This document shows, piece after piece, positions 39,182-49,224 of a stretch of 64,000 nt of DNA. Position 1 is the first letter of the stretch; every line of letters starts with the position of its first letter. The translations under genes were made by a program, and so were the position numbers. The notes below the pieces were generated by a model. It had not been told where the DNA came from. It made no database searches and was given only the letters and a program-made list of their open reading frames with translations. The DNA comes from Pseudomonas citrullilanati (GTDB lineage: Bacteria > Pseudomonadota > Gammaproteobacteria > Pseudomonadales > Pseudomonadaceae): contig NZ_JAUQOP010000012.1 of the NCBI RefSeq assembly GCF_030580855.1, positions 1 to 64,000 on the forward strand. Reading direction: 5' to 3'.

Positions 39182-39700
39182 ATGAAGCGCTTATTCTGCT
39201 TTGCCGCACTTGCGGCAGCACTACTGGGGCACACCTACACCGCACAGGCGGCTGGTGTGGAATTTGGGGTTGGCCAGACCAGCGATTCGACCATGACCTA
39301 TCGCCTGGGCATGCAGTTCGACTGGGACAAGAGCTGGCTGCAAAGCGACGTCGGCCGCCTGACCGGCTACTGGAGCGGCGCCTACACCTACTGGGAAGGC
39401 GACGAGACCTCCAGCAACCACAGCCTGTCGTTCTCGCCGGTCTTCGTCTATGAATTCGCCGGCGAAAACGTGAAGCCCTACATCGAGGCGGGCGTGGGCG
39501 TGGCGTTGTTCGCCAACACCGAAGTGGAAACCAACAAGCTGGGCACGGCCTTCCAGTTCGAAGACCGCATCGGTTTGGGTGTGCGTTTCAACGGCGGCCA
39601 TGAAGTGGGCATCCGCGCGACTCACTACTCCAACGCCGGTATCAAGTCGACCAACGACGGTGTGGAAAGCTTCGCGCTGCACTACACCATGCCGTTGTAA
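39182..39700 (+). CDS. pagL: Lipid A 3-O-deacylase PagL
   Basis: A 172-residue outer-membrane beta-barrel enzyme. The ATG at 39182 has AAGGA 8 bases upstream and gives a normal signal peptide (MKRLFCFAALAAALLGHTYT then AQA). The catalytic His-x-Ser (RATHYSNAG) and the conserved YWEG, SFSPVFVYEFAG and YIEAGVGVA segments match P. aeruginosa PagL closely. It removes the 3-position acyl chain of lipid A. Same position after murI as in P. aeruginosa. No convincing PhoP box was found upstream. Confidence 0.92.
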   Translation: MKRLFCFAALAAALLGHTYTAQAAGVEFGVGQTSDSTMTYRLGMQFDWDKSWLQSDVGRLTGYWSGAYTYWEGDETSSNHSLSFSPVFVYEFAGENVKPYIEAGVGVALFANTEVETNKLGTAFQFEDRIGLGVRFNGGHEVGIRATHYSNAGIKSTNDGVESFALHYTMPL

Positions 39701-39714
39701 CACCGCACCACCCC

Positions 39715-39803
39715 CGTGTGGGCGCGAGCCTGCTCGCGAAAGCGTAGTGTCAGTCACTTTCGAATGGCTGGACAGACCGCTTCGCGAGCAGGCTCGCTCC
39801 TGC
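39715..39803. repeat. REP pair in inverted orientation
   Basis: GTGGGCGCGAGCCTGCTCGCGA near 39717-39738 and the inverted copy TTCGCGAGCAGGCTCGCTCC near 39781-39800 flank about 40 bases of unrelated sequence, between convergent pagL and the YkgJ-type gene. Confidence 0.82.
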
Positions 39804-39838
39804 AGATTCAAGCCCCATCCTTCGCAGATCAGGCCTTT

Positions 39839-40144
39839 CTACCTGTACGCCGTCGCGATTCCCTTGCGCTCTTCGATACATTCCGCAGCCCCCATCTCGA
39901 ACTCCCGGCAGATCAGCGGGCGTTTCTCGTAGATCGTGCACATCATGCTGTCGCGGTCCAGGGCCGCGCACCAACCGTCGTCGAGCCGGCGCATGACTTC
40001 GCCACCCCAATCGTCGGTGTCGATGAAACGTTCCGGAACCCCGGTGTCGGTGATCAACATCACTTCCAACTGGCAACAGCACGCCGCACACGTCGAGCAG
40101 GTGACGACGGGCGTGGCGATGGCATGGACGGGGATGGTTTTCAT
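39839..40144 (-). CDS. YkgJ-family cysteine cluster protein
   Basis: A 101-residue protein with the CxxCxACC cluster (CSTCAACC) near the N-terminus and further cysteines in GWCAALD, MMCTIYEKRPLICREF and AAEC. This is the pattern of the YkgJ/UPF0153 zinc- or iron-chelating family. The ATG at 40144 (MKTIPVHAIATP) is preferred to longer frames that would overlap the neighbouring SDR gene. The role is unknown. Confidence 0.82.
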   Translation of the reverse strand: MKTIPVHAIATPVVTCSTCAACCCQLEVMLITDTGVPERFIDTDDWGGEVMRRLDDGWCAALDRDSMMCTIYEKRPLICREFEMGAAECIEERKGIATAYR

Positions 40145-40172
40145 GGCGCGCAGTGTAAGCCACCCGGGCGGT

Positions 40173-40943
40173 TCAGGGTTGACCCTTGATCGGCGCCCGG
40201 TTCGTCGAGTCCCCGGAGGCGGCTTGCGCCGGACGGGCGTCGGCGGCATTCGCCAGCGGCCAGAGTGCCGTCAGGCAAGAGACTGAGAAAGTCACTTCGG
40301 CGGGACGTTCTGCCAATTGGCCAAGAAGGTAGGTCGCCGCCTCGCCTGCCGACCAATGGGCCGGCTTCGGGAAACAATCGTCGGCATTCAGTGATGCGCT
40401 GTCGACCCCCGGGGTGACCAGCGTCACGTCGATACGTTCGGCGGCCAACGCCTGGCGCGTCGTCTCGAACAGTTCGCGCAACGAGCTGCTGCCGGAGGCC
40501 TGCAAGGACGTCAGGTAGGTCACGGGGCTGGTGATGCCCGCCAGGTGCGGTTCGCGGCCAGCACTCAACAATGGCCGGGCCGTTTCGATGCAAAAGCTGG
40601 CGGCCAGCAGGTTGCTGCGCACGATGTGCTCGATCATCGTTTGTTCCGACGGTTGCCCGTGGACATACTCGGCCGTCCCGAGGTTGAGAATCACCCGATC
40701 CAGGGCGCCCCATTGCCGGGCGATCGTTTCACCGATCTCGCGTACGGTCTGGCTGTCACTGAGGTTGCCGGGCACGGCGAGCACCTGTCCCGGATAACGC
40801 GCCGACAAGGTTTCGCAGGCGTGTGCCGAACACGCGCTCACCGCCAGGTGGGCGCCGGTTTCGAGTATCGCTTCGGCCAATGCGGCGCCAATGCCATTGC
40901 CGGCACCGGTCAACCAATACCGAGGGGGCGAACTACGACCCAT
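40173..40943 (-). CDS. SDR-fold protein lacking the catalytic Tyr and Lys
   Basis: A 256-residue Rossmann protein of the short-chain dehydrogenase/reductase type. The dinucleotide loop TGAGNGIGAALAEAI and the NLGT equivalent of NNAG are kept, and a Ser is found in ITSPVTYL. The segment where YxxxK should occur reads LQASGSSSLRELF, so neither the catalytic Tyr nor Lys is present. It may be a binding or regulatory protein and not an oxidoreductase. It lies 120 bases after phrB on the same strand, at the end of the photolyase region. Confidence 0.8.
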   Translation of the reverse strand: MGRSSPPRYWLTGAGNGIGAALAEAILETGAHLAVSACSAHACETLSARYPGQVLAVPGNLSDSQTVREIGETIARQWGALDRVILNLGTAEYVHGQPSEQTMIEHIVRSNLLAASFCIETARPLLSAGREPHLAGITSPVTYLTSLQASGSSSLRELFETTRQALAAERIDVTLVTPGVDSASLNADDCFPKPAHWSAGEAATYLLGQLAERPAEVTFSVSCLTALWPLANAADARPAQAASGDSTNRAPIKGQP

Positions 40944-41063
40944 TCCATACTCCTTCTTCGAAAGGCTGCGTGCCGGGTGGATAGGAGGCTCTCGTGTGAA
41001 GTCCGTGGGATTTGTAAGACTATAAGCCCGGCCCCCAAAAAAACACCGCGCGCGCGCACTTAT

Positions 41064-42530
41064 TTATGTTCGTTGATCGCACAACCCCTCAAGGGCGGCG
41101 TCCTGGCGTTTTGGCAAGCGCCTGAACGCTGCCAGGGCGCGCGCCCGGGACTGGCCCAGATCGACAATCGGCGCGGGATAGTCCGCTGCACCGAACAGAT
41201 CGCCCCCGGCGTGGCGATTTGGGTTATGGACCTGTTGTCGATCGAGATCGTTCAGTTGCGGTAGCCAGTGCTTGATGAACAGGCCTTCTGGGTCGAATTT
41301 TTCTGACTGGCTCAATGGGTTGAAGATGCGGAACCAGGGGGATGCATCCGTACCCGTGGAAGCGCTCCACTGCCAGCCGCCGTTGTTGGCCGCCAGGTCG
41401 CCGTCGATCAGGTGCTGCATGAAGAAGCGCTCGCCTTCGCGCCAGTCGATCAGCAGGTTCTTGGTCAGGAACATGGCAACGACCATGCGCAGGCGGTTGT
41501 GCATCCAACCGGTTTCCAGCAGCTGGCGCATGGCCGCGTCGATGATCGGCAGGCCGGTGCGGGCTTGCTTCCAGGCGGCCAGTTCTTCCGGGGCGTTGCG
41601 CCAGGCCAGGGCTTCGGTTTCCGGGCGGAACGCGCGATGGCGGGAGACCCGCGGGTAGCCCACCAGGATGTGTTTGTAGAACTCGCGCCAGAGCAGTTCG
41701 TTGATCCAGGTGACCGCGCCGGCGCTTCCGCTCTCGAACTCGCCCTGGTTGGCTTGCAGCGCGGCGTGCAGGCACTGGCGCGGGGAAACCACGCCGGCCA
41801 CGAGATAAGCCGACAGCTGGCTGGTGCCGGGCTTGGCCGGGAAATCCCGTTCGCTCTGGTAGTAGTCGATCTGCTGGTCGAGGAAGGTATCGAGGCGCCG
41901 TCGGGCTTCGGTCTCACCGGCGGGCCAGAGCGCCCTCAGTGCTTCGCCGGGAGGCGCGAAGCCTTCCACCTGCGTCGGCACCGGGTCGCTGGTCATCCCG
42001 GAGGGCGGCTGGCGGGCCGGTGTCGGCGCCAGGCCTGGCAGCGAGTGGTGCAAGCGGCTGTAGCAGACCTTGCGGAACTGGCTGAACACCTGGAAGTAAT
42101 TGCCGGTCTTGGTCAGTACGCTGCCGGGCTTGAACAGCACCTGGTCGAGGTGGCTGTGCAGTTCGATGCCTTGTCCGGCCAGGGCCCGGGCCACCTCGGC
42201 ATCGCGCCGGGCTTCGTTCAGGCCATATTCCTCGTTGACGTGCACGGCGCCGATCTTCAATTCCCGGCACAGCGTCAGCAGCACCTGCGGTGCCTGGTCC
42301 CAGCGGTCGGCGGTGCGGATCAGCAGCGGGATGTTGAGGCTGTCCAGGCCTTTGCTCAACGCGGCGAGGTTGCGCAGCCAGAAATCGATCTTGCACGGGG
42401 CATCGTCATGGGCGCGCCATTGTCCTGGGCTCATCAGGTACACCGCCACGCAGGGGCCCCGGGCCGCTGCGGCCGCCAGGGCGGTGTTGTCGTGAAGGCG
42501 CAGGTCGCTGCGCAGCCAGATCAATTGCAT
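41064..42530 (-). CDS. phrB: Deoxyribodipyrimidine photolyase
   Basis: A 488-residue photolyase; the ATG at 42530 (MQLIWLRSDLRLHDN) is favoured because GGA lies 7-8 bases upstream, while the ATG at 42542 has no site. N-terminal antenna-cofactor domain is followed by the FAD domain (TSQLSAYLVAGVVSPRQC, WINELLWREFYKHIL, TGLPIIDAAMRQLLETGWMHNRLRM, DLAANNGGWQWSASTGTD). The tryptophans of the electron-transfer chain fall in these segments. It splits cyclobutane dimers using blue light. It follows the MerR-type gene directly. Confidence 0.95.
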   Translation of the reverse strand: MQLIWLRSDLRLHDNTALAAAAARGPCVAVYLMSPGQWRAHDDAPCKIDFWLRNLAALSKGLDSLNIPLLIRTADRWDQAPQVLLTLCRELKIGAVHVNEEYGLNEARRDAEVARALAGQGIELHSHLDQVLFKPGSVLTKTGNYFQVFSQFRKVCYSRLHHSLPGLAPTPARQPPSGMTSDPVPTQVEGFAPPGEALRALWPAGETEARRRLDTFLDQQIDYYQSERDFPAKPGTSQLSAYLVAGVVSPRQCLHAALQANQGEFESGSAGAVTWINELLWREFYKHILVGYPRVSRHRAFRPETEALAWRNAPEELAAWKQARTGLPIIDAAMRQLLETGWMHNRLRMVVAMFLTKNLLIDWREGERFFMQHLIDGDLAANNGGWQWSASTGTDASPWFRIFNPLSQSEKFDPEGLFIKHWLPQLNDLDRQQVHNPNRHAGGDLFGAADYPAPIVDLGQSRARALAAFRRLPKRQDAALEGLCDQRT

Positions 42531-42542
42531 GCTGTTTTCCAT

Positions 42543-43481
42543 TCAAAGAAGTGCTCGGTGGCTCAGTTCGTGGTAGGTCGAGAGCGGGTCTTCGGCCCAC
42601 GCCACGTCAATCGTCGACACGCCTGTGGATAATCGCGCTTGATGGATCGACGCGGCCGGGCCGGCGATGATGATCGGGCAGGCGATGCCGACCAGCAGCC
42701 GGGGCAACTGGGACAGGTTGATGGCGTTGCTGGCGTACAGCAGCACGCCGCGAGCCCCGAGGCGCTCCACCGCCAGGGCCAGTTCGCCGGCCGGGATCGG
42801 CCCGTCGAACACTTCCACCGGACAATCGGCGCTGCTGACGAGCCAGGCGGTGAGCCACAGGTGCGGTTCCAGGGCCAGGTCCGAATGGTTGACCATCAGC
42901 AGCGGCGCGCCGCGCAACTGGCGATTGTTGTGGTAGATCCGGCTGCCGAATTTGCTGCGCAACCACGAATACAGGAAGACCCTCTCCAACTGCGCCCCGA
43001 ACTGGCCCTGCCAGCGCAATTGCAATTCGGCCAGCAACGGCAACAGCAACTGCTCGCAGACGGTCCGGGGCGGGTAGAGGGCCATGGCCTGGTTGACCAG
43101 GTCGTCGATCTGCCGCTCGGCCAATTGCGTCACCGCCTGCACCAGCGCATGACGCTGGCGTTGCCAGTCGTTTTCCACCGGTTCGGCGGCCGGTTGCGGT
43201 GTGTCGAGCAAGGGCTTGATCTTGCTCACAGCCACCCCGCGATTGATCCAGGTGAGGATGCCCTGGATCCGCTGCACATGCTCGGCATTGAACAGCCGGT
43301 GGCCCTTGGGTGTGCGGTGCGGCACGATCAGGCCGTAGCGGCGCTCCCAGGCGCGCAGCGTGACGGCATTGACGCCGGTTTGCCGGGCCACTTCACGGAT
43401 CGGCAGCCAGCCTTGCGCCAAGGCTTCGGCGAAATCCGCCCCGAGGTCTTCGCTGGCGCTGGAGTCGGCAGGTGGTTTCAT
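42543..43481 (-). CDS. MerR-family regulator, class II LitR-like
   Basis: A 312-residue protein. A MerR helix-turn-helix at residues about 26-95 (LPIREVARQTGVNAVTLRAWERRYG...PKGHRLF) is followed by a helical bundle (about 105-180) and a B12-binding-like Rossmann domain (about 190-305). In CarH/LitR photoreceptors these bind adenosylcobalamin through E/DxHxxG and Wx9EH motifs. Here the first reads EPHLWL (Gly lost) and the second W-x8-ER (His lost), so cobalamin binding is doubtful. This matches the class II LitR regulators of P. putida that control light-induced genes. Its start overlaps the ybgA stop (TGATG). Confidence 0.82.
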   Translation of the reverse strand: MKPPADSSASEDLGADFAEALAQGWLPIREVARQTGVNAVTLRAWERRYGLIVPHRTPKGHRLFNAEHVQRIQGILTWINRGVAVSKIKPLLDTPQPAAEPVENDWQRQRHALVQAVTQLAERQIDDLVNQAMALYPPRTVCEQLLLPLLAELQLRWQGQFGAQLERVFLYSWLRSKFGSRIYHNNRQLRGAPLLMVNHSDLALEPHLWLTAWLVSSADCPVEVFDGPIPAGELALAVERLGARGVLLYASNAINLSQLPRLLVGIACPIIIAGPAASIHQARLSTGVSTIDVAWAEDPLSTYHELSHRALL

Positions 43482-44443
43482 CAGATGGCATTTCGCAGGC
43501 TGAGGTTTTCCGGGTGCGGTTGCAGGTAGACCTGCTGCGCCAGGTACGGGTCGGGATGCAGGCGCAAGTGATGCTTGAGCAGGGTCAATGGCACCACCAG
43601 CGGCACGATGCCGAGGCGATACTGGCCGATGAGGTGCTGCACTTCCTGCTTGTCCTCCGCGCCGATGGCCCGCTTGAGGTAACCGCTCAGATGTTGCAGC
43701 ACGTTGGTGTGGGTGCGGCGGGTGGCGCATTTTTTCAGGGCGGTCATCAACGCGCTGAAGTAGCGTCGGCCGAGTTCGTCGGGGTCTTCCTTGCCCATGT
43801 TGCCCAGCCAATTGCCCAGGGCCTTGTATTGCGCCGGGTTGTGGGCCATTAGCAGGTATTTGTGGCGTGAGTGGAAGTCGATCAGGTCGCGACGGGTCAG
43901 GCCCCGGCGACGCAAGGGTTGCCAGGCGGCGTAGGCGAACACCCGGGTGATGAAGTTTTCCCGCAGTACCGGATCGTTGAGGCGACCGTCTTCTTCCACC
44001 GGCAGGTCAGGGTGGCGGGCGCAGAAGGCCTGGGCGTAGACGCCGCGTCCGCCGCCGTCCTGTGGCACGCCGTTGTGGTCGTAGACCTTGACCCGTTCCA
44101 GGCCGCAGGACGGTGACTTCTGCATGAAGATGTAGCCGCAGATATCGTCCAGTTCCGCGGCCATTTGCCGTCCGTAATCGGCCAGGGGCTGGGTGACGTC
44201 GAGGTCGCGATTCACCGTGCCCACCGCCACAGGTTGCGCAGGGTCGCCCGCCAGGCGGATGGGCTCGCGGGGGATGCCCAGGCCGATGGCGACTTCAGAG
44301 CAGACCGGTACGAAATCGAAGTACTCCACCAGGGTACGGCTGCACAAGGGAGATTGCTTGTGCCCGCCGTTGTAGCGCACTTCGGCGCCCATCAGGCAGG
44401 CGCTGACGGCGATCTTGGGTTTGGCGGTGGCGTCGTTGGGCAT
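43481..44443 (-). CDS. ybgA: DUF523-DUF1722 protein, YbgA-like
   Basis: A 320-residue two-domain protein. The N-terminal DUF523 domain (about residues 8-150) has the three conserved cysteines SACLMG, PVCSEV and KSPSCG, which in the related thiouracil desulfidase TudS hold a [4Fe-4S] cluster. The C-terminal DUF1722 domain (about 185-315; DFHSRHKYLLMAHNPAQYKALG) is the YbgA domain. The ATG at 44443 has GAGG 5 bases upstream. In E. coli ybgA also precedes the photolyase gene. It is the first gene of ybgA-merR-phrB and lies under the TGTACA-marked promoter. Confidence 0.88.
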   Translation of the reverse strand: MPNDATAKPKIAVSACLMGAEVRYNGGHKQSPLCSRTLVEYFDFVPVCSEVAIGLGIPREPIRLAGDPAQPVAVGTVNRDLDVTQPLADYGRQMAAELDDICGYIFMQKSPSCGLERVKVYDHNGVPQDGGGRGVYAQAFCARHPDLPVEEDGRLNDPVLRENFITRVFAYAAWQPLRRRGLTRRDLIDFHSRHKYLLMAHNPAQYKALGNWLGNMGKEDPDELGRRYFSALMTALKKCATRRTHTNVLQHLSGYLKRAIGAEDKQEVQHLIGQYRLGIVPLVVPLTLLKHHLRLHPDPYLAQQVYLQPHPENLSLRNAI

Positions 44444-44466
44444 GGGCACCTCGGTTGACATAATCT

Positions 44467-44527
44467 TGTACAGGTCATGAAATTTGTACAATATGTTTCA
44501 TCATAGAGGTGAAGTTGTACAAGTCAA
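44467..44527 (-). promoter_or_regulatory. Promoter of ybgA-merR-phrB with three TGTACA sites
   Basis: On the minus strand TTGACT (44527-44522) and TATGAT (44505-44500) are 16 bases apart and form a plausible sigma70 promoter. The palindrome TGTACA occurs at 44516-44521 (inside the spacer), 44485-44490 and 44467-44472, the last two 12 bases apart and just after the expected start point. This is where a repressor would act. Class II LitR regulators are reported to bind TGTACA-type repeats, so the MerR protein encoded in this operon is the likely ligand. Confidence 0.68.
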
Positions 44528-44692
44528 ACGGGATTTTTCGAGGAGGGCGTCAAGCTTGTGGGGAGCGTCGCTTGCGAAGATGTTTGCTGTCACGGAAGTT
44601 TGCCGCCTTCACGAGCAGGCTCGGTTCCAGAGGGCTTGCACAGAGGGGCTGCTGTCTGTTTCGACAGCAGCGGGCAGCGAGGGCAGCGCGAT

Positions 44693-45838
<1,146 letters not shown>

Positions 45839-45876
45839 CTAATGGGCTGGGTAAAACGCGACGCGAGGAAGCTCTC

Positions 45877-46776
45877 ATGCACATATTGCTGACCGGCGGT
45901 ACTGGTTTGATCGGGCGTCAGCTCTGCCACCTCTGGTTGGGGCAGGGCCATCGCTTGACGGTCTGGAGTCGTCGCCCCGACGAGGTGGCGAAGATCTGTG
46001 GGGCGCAGGTCAGGGGCATTGCCCACCTCGACGACATCGTCGAGCCCGTGGATGCGGTGGTGAACCTGGCCGGCGCGCCGATTGGCGATCGTCCCTGGAC
46101 CCACAAACGCAAGATGTTGCTGTGGAGCAGCCGCATCACCCTGACCGAGGTATTGCTGGCGTGGTTGGAACGCTGCGAGCAGAAACCGCGGGTGCTGGTT
46201 TCCGGTTCGGCGGTGGGCTGGTATGGCGACGGTGGCGAGCGCGAGTTGACCGAGGCGTCGGGGCCGGTGAGCGAGGATTTCGCCAGCCAGTTGTGCATCG
46301 CCTGGGAAGAAACCGCGCAACGTGCCGAGGCCATGGGGGTGCGCGTGGTGCTGGTGCGAACCGGGCTGGTGCTGTCCGCCGAGGGCGGCCTTTTGTCGCG
46401 GCTGGCGCTGCCGTTCAAGCTGGCGTTGGGCGGGCGTATCGGCAATGGTAGGCAGTGGATGCCATGGATTCATATCGACGATCAAATCGCCCTGATTGAT
46501 TTTCTTCTGCACCAGCAGGACGCCAGCGGTCCTTATAATGCCTGCGCGCCGAACCCGGTGCGCAATCGCGATTTCGCCAAGGCCCTGGGGCGCGCGCTGC
46601 ACCGGCCGGCCTTGGTGCCGATGCCGGAGCTGGCGCTGAAAGTCATGCTGGGGGAGTTGTCCTTGCTGTTGCTGGGCGGGCAGCGCGCCACGCCGGCCCG
46701 ATTGCAGGCGGCAGGCTTCACATTCCGCTTCACCGATTTACCTGCGGCCCTGGATGACGTGTCCAGCCGCCTTTGA
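45877..46776 (+). CDS. TIGR01777-type sugar-epimerase-like protein (YfcH family)
   Basis: A 299-residue extended-SDR protein with the N-terminal loop [19 protein letters not shown], the NLAGAPI segment, the WYGDGG tyrosine region and a C-terminal DUF1731 segment (ALDDVSSRL end; [15 protein letters not shown]). GAGGAAG lies 6 bases before the ATG. E. coli YfcH is the same length. The natural substrate is unknown. It is followed 13 bases later by hemH and is divergent from the FAD oxidase gene. Confidence 0.88.
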   Translation: MHILLTGGTGLIGRQLCHLWLGQGHRLTVWSRRPDEVAKICGAQVRGIAHLDDIVEPVDAVVNLAGAPIGDRPWTHKRKMLLWSSRITLTEVLLAWLERCEQKPRVLVSGSAVGWYGDGGERELTEASGPVSEDFASQLCIAWEETAQRAEAMGVRVVLVRTGLVLSAEGGLLSRLALPFKLALGGRIGNGRQWMPWIHIDDQIALIDFLLHQQDASGPYNACAPNPVRNRDFAKALGRALHRPALVPMPELALKVMLGELSLLLLGGQRATPARLQAAGFTFRFTDLPAALDDVSSRL

Positions 46777-46789
46777 AATAGGACGTTGC

Positions 46790-47815
46790 ATGACCGATCA
46801 CGCGTTGCTTCTGGTTAATCTGGGTTCGCCTGCTTCCACCTCGGTGGCCGATGTGCGCCGCTACCTCAATCAATTCCTGATGGATCCGTATGTCATCGAC
46901 CTGCCATGGCCGGTGCGCCGCTTGCTGGTGTCGCTGATCCTGATCAAGCGCCCCGAGCAATCGGCGCATGCCTACGCGTCGATCTGGTGGGAAGAGGGTT
47001 CGCCGCTGGTGGTGCTCAGCCGTCGCCTGCAACAGGCCATGACCGCCCAATGGACCCAGGGGCCGGTGGAACTGGCGATGCGTTACGGCGAGCCGTCCAT
47101 TGAGTCGGCGCTGGTGCGCCTGGCGAGCCAGGGGCACAGGAAGATCACCTTGGCGCCGCTGTATCCGCAGTTTGCCGACAGCACCGTCACCACCGTGATC
47201 GAGGAAGCCAGGCGGGTGGTGCGGGAGAAGAAGCTCGACGTGCAGTTCTCGGTCCTGCAGCCATTCTACGACCAGCCGGAATACCTCGACGCGCTGGTCG
47301 CCAGCGCCAAGCCCTACCTGATGCAGGACCACGATCACCTGTTGTTGAGTTTCCACGGCCTGCCGGAACGGCACCTGACCAAGCTCGACCCCACGGGGTT
47401 TCATTGCTTCAAGGACGCCGATTGCTGCCGCAATGCACCGCCGGAGGTCATGGCGACCTGTTACCGCGCGCAGTGCATTCGCACGGCCGAGCTGTTCGCC
47501 CAACGCATGGGGCTCAAGGACGGCCAATGGTCGGTGTCGTTCCAGTCCCGGCTGGGCCGCGCCAAGTGGATCGAACCCTACACGGAAGCACGCCTGGAGG
47601 CGCTGGCCAACAGTGGTGTGAAGAAAGTGCTGGTGATGTGCCCGGCGTTCGTGGCCGATTGCATCGAGACCCTGGAAGAGATTGGCGATCGCGGGCGCGA
47701 GCAGTTCCGCGAAGCGGGCGGGGAGGAGTTGGTGCTGGTGCCGTGTCTCAATGATGAGCCGCAGTGGGCCAAGGCGTTGAGCACTCTATGTGAACGGGCG
47801 CCGATCGCTTTGTAA
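46790..47815 (+). CDS. hemH: Ferrochelatase
   Basis: A 341-residue ferrochelatase with the N-terminal LLVNLGSP, the iron-site His in [12 protein letters not shown] and the conserved C-terminal [19 protein letters not shown]. It inserts Fe2+ into protoporphyrin IX, the last step of haem synthesis. GGACG precedes the ATG at 46790. Its placement beside photolyase and regulator genes is of interest because protoporphyrin is a photosensitiser. Confidence 0.95.
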   Translation: MTDHALLLVNLGSPASTSVADVRRYLNQFLMDPYVIDLPWPVRRLLVSLILIKRPEQSAHAYASIWWEEGSPLVVLSRRLQQAMTAQWTQGPVELAMRYGEPSIESALVRLASQGHRKITLAPLYPQFADSTVTTVIEEARRVVREKKLDVQFSVLQPFYDQPEYLDALVASAKPYLMQDHDHLLLSFHGLPERHLTKLDPTGFHCFKDADCCRNAPPEVMATCYRAQCIRTAELFAQRMGLKDGQWSVSFQSRLGRAKWIEPYTEARLEALANSGVKKVLVMCPAFVADCIETLEEIGDRGREQFREAGGEELVLVPCLNDEPQWAKALSTLCERAPIAL

Positions 47816-47827
47816 CATTCAAAGCCC

Positions 47828-47924
47828 CCTCGCGAGCAAGCTCGCTCCCACAGTGGACCTAGAGTGATCACAAAACATGTGTACACCGCAGATCTCATGT
47901 GGGAGCGAGCTTGCTCGCGATGGC
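47828..47924. repeat. REP pair in inverted orientation
   Basis: TCGCGAGCAAGCTCGCTCCC at 47830-47849 and the inverted copy GTGGGAGCGAGCTTGCTCGC near 47899-47918 lie between the convergent hemH and uraA genes, about 50 bases apart. Confidence 0.84.
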
Positions 47925-47947
47925 TTTCTGACTGACAGCAAAGTACT

Positions 47948-49222
47948 TCAGATCAGCGGTTCATCCGCCTTCTTGTGCTTCCAGCTGTCATTGCCCGGCA
48001 GCAGCAGGTTCAGTGCGATCGCCACCACCGCGCACAGCGCGATGCCCTTGAGGCCGAAGTCATCCGGGCCGGTGCCGGTGCCCACCAGCACGCCGCCGAT
48101 GCCGAACACCAGCGTCACCGACACGATCACCAGGTTGCGCGCTTCGCCCAGGTCGATCTTGTGGCGGATCAGCGTGTTCATGCCCACCGCCGCGATCGAG
48201 CCGAACAACAGGCAGAGAATCCCGCCCATCACCGGCACCGGGATGCTTTGCAGCAACGCGCCGAACTTGCCGATGAACGCCAGGCTGATGGCGAAGATGG
48301 CCGCCCAGGTCATGATTTTCGGGTTGTAGTTCTTGGTCAGCATCACCGCGCCGGTGACTTCGGCGTAGGTGGTGTTGGGCGGGCCGCCGAAGAGGCCGGC
48401 GGCGGTGGTGGCGATGCCGTCGCCGAACAGGGTGCGATGCAGCCCCGGCTTCTTCAGGTAGTCGCGACCGGTCACGCTGCCCACCGCGATCACGCCGCCG
48501 ATGTGCTCGATGGCCGGCGCCAGTGCCACTGGAACGATGAACAGGATCGCCTGCCAGTTGAACGCCGGCGCGGTGAAGTTCGGCAGGGCGAACCACGGGG
48601 CGGCGGCGATCTTCGCGGTGTCCACCACACCGAAGAAAAACGCCATGGCAAAGCCCACCAGCACGCCGGAAATGATCGGCACCAGGCGGAAGATGCCTTT
48701 GCCGAACACCGCGACGATCAGGGTGGTGAGCAGGGCCGGCATCGAGATCATCATCGCTGTCTGGTAATGGATCAGCTCGGTGCCGTCGCCGGCCTTGCCC
48801 ATCGCCATGTTCGCGGCAATCGGCGCCATCGCCAGGCCAATGGAAATGATCACCGGGCCGATGACCACCGGTGGCAGCAGGCGGTCGATGAACCCGGTGC
48901 CCTTGATCTTCACCGCCAGCCCCAGGAAGGTGTAGACGAAGCCGGCCGCCATCACGCCGCCCATGGTCGCGGCCAGGCCGAACTGGCCCTTGGCGAGGAT
49001 GATCGGGGTAATGAAGGCAAAGCTCGACGCCAGGAACACCGGCACCTGGCGCCCGGTGACGACCTGGAACAGGATCGTGCCCAGGCCGGCGGTGAACAGC
49101 GCCACGTTCGGGTCCAGCCCGGTGATCAATGGCATCAGGACCAGAGCGCCGAAGGCGACGAACAGCATCTGCGCGCCGGACAGCACCTGGCGCCAGAGCG
49201 GATCGTTGAACTCATCCTGCAT
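47948..49222 (-). CDS. uraA: Uracil permease, NCS2 family
   Basis: A 424-residue membrane protein with about 14 hydrophobic segments. NCS2 features include the ATMGGVMAAGFVYTFLGL region, VALAPAIEHIGGVIAVG (Glu-His of the substrate site) and the downstream GGPPNTTYAEVTGAVMLTK. It takes up uracil with protons. It starts 2 bases after the upp stop, so the two form a salvage operon. Confidence 0.94.
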   Translation of the reverse strand: MQDEFNDPLWRQVLSGAQMLFVAFGALVLMPLITGLDPNVALFTAGLGTILFQVVTGRQVPVFLASSFAFITPIILAKGQFGLAATMGGVMAAGFVYTFLGLAVKIKGTGFIDRLLPPVVIGPVIISIGLAMAPIAANMAMGKAGDGTELIHYQTAMMISMPALLTTLIVAVFGKGIFRLVPIISGVLVGFAMAFFFGVVDTAKIAAAPWFALPNFTAPAFNWQAILFIVPVALAPAIEHIGGVIAVGSVTGRDYLKKPGLHRTLFGDGIATTAAGLFGGPPNTTYAEVTGAVMLTKNYNPKIMTWAAIFAISLAFIGKFGALLQSIPVPVMGGILCLLFGSIAAVGMNTLIRHKIDLGEARNLVIVSVTLVFGIGGVLVGTGTGPDDFGLKGIALCAVVAIALNLLLPGNDSWKHKKADEPLI

Positions 49223-49224
49223 GC

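Noticed and set aside
41046..41058. CG-dinucleotide run (CGCGCGCGCGCAC) between SDR and phrB
   Set aside because: It is a short low-complexity stretch in a gap; no sign of phase variation, because it is not in a coding frame or promoter.
47880..47885. TGTACA near the hemH-uraA REP pair
   Set aside because: It is a single copy between convergent genes with no promoter beside it, so it is expected by chance.
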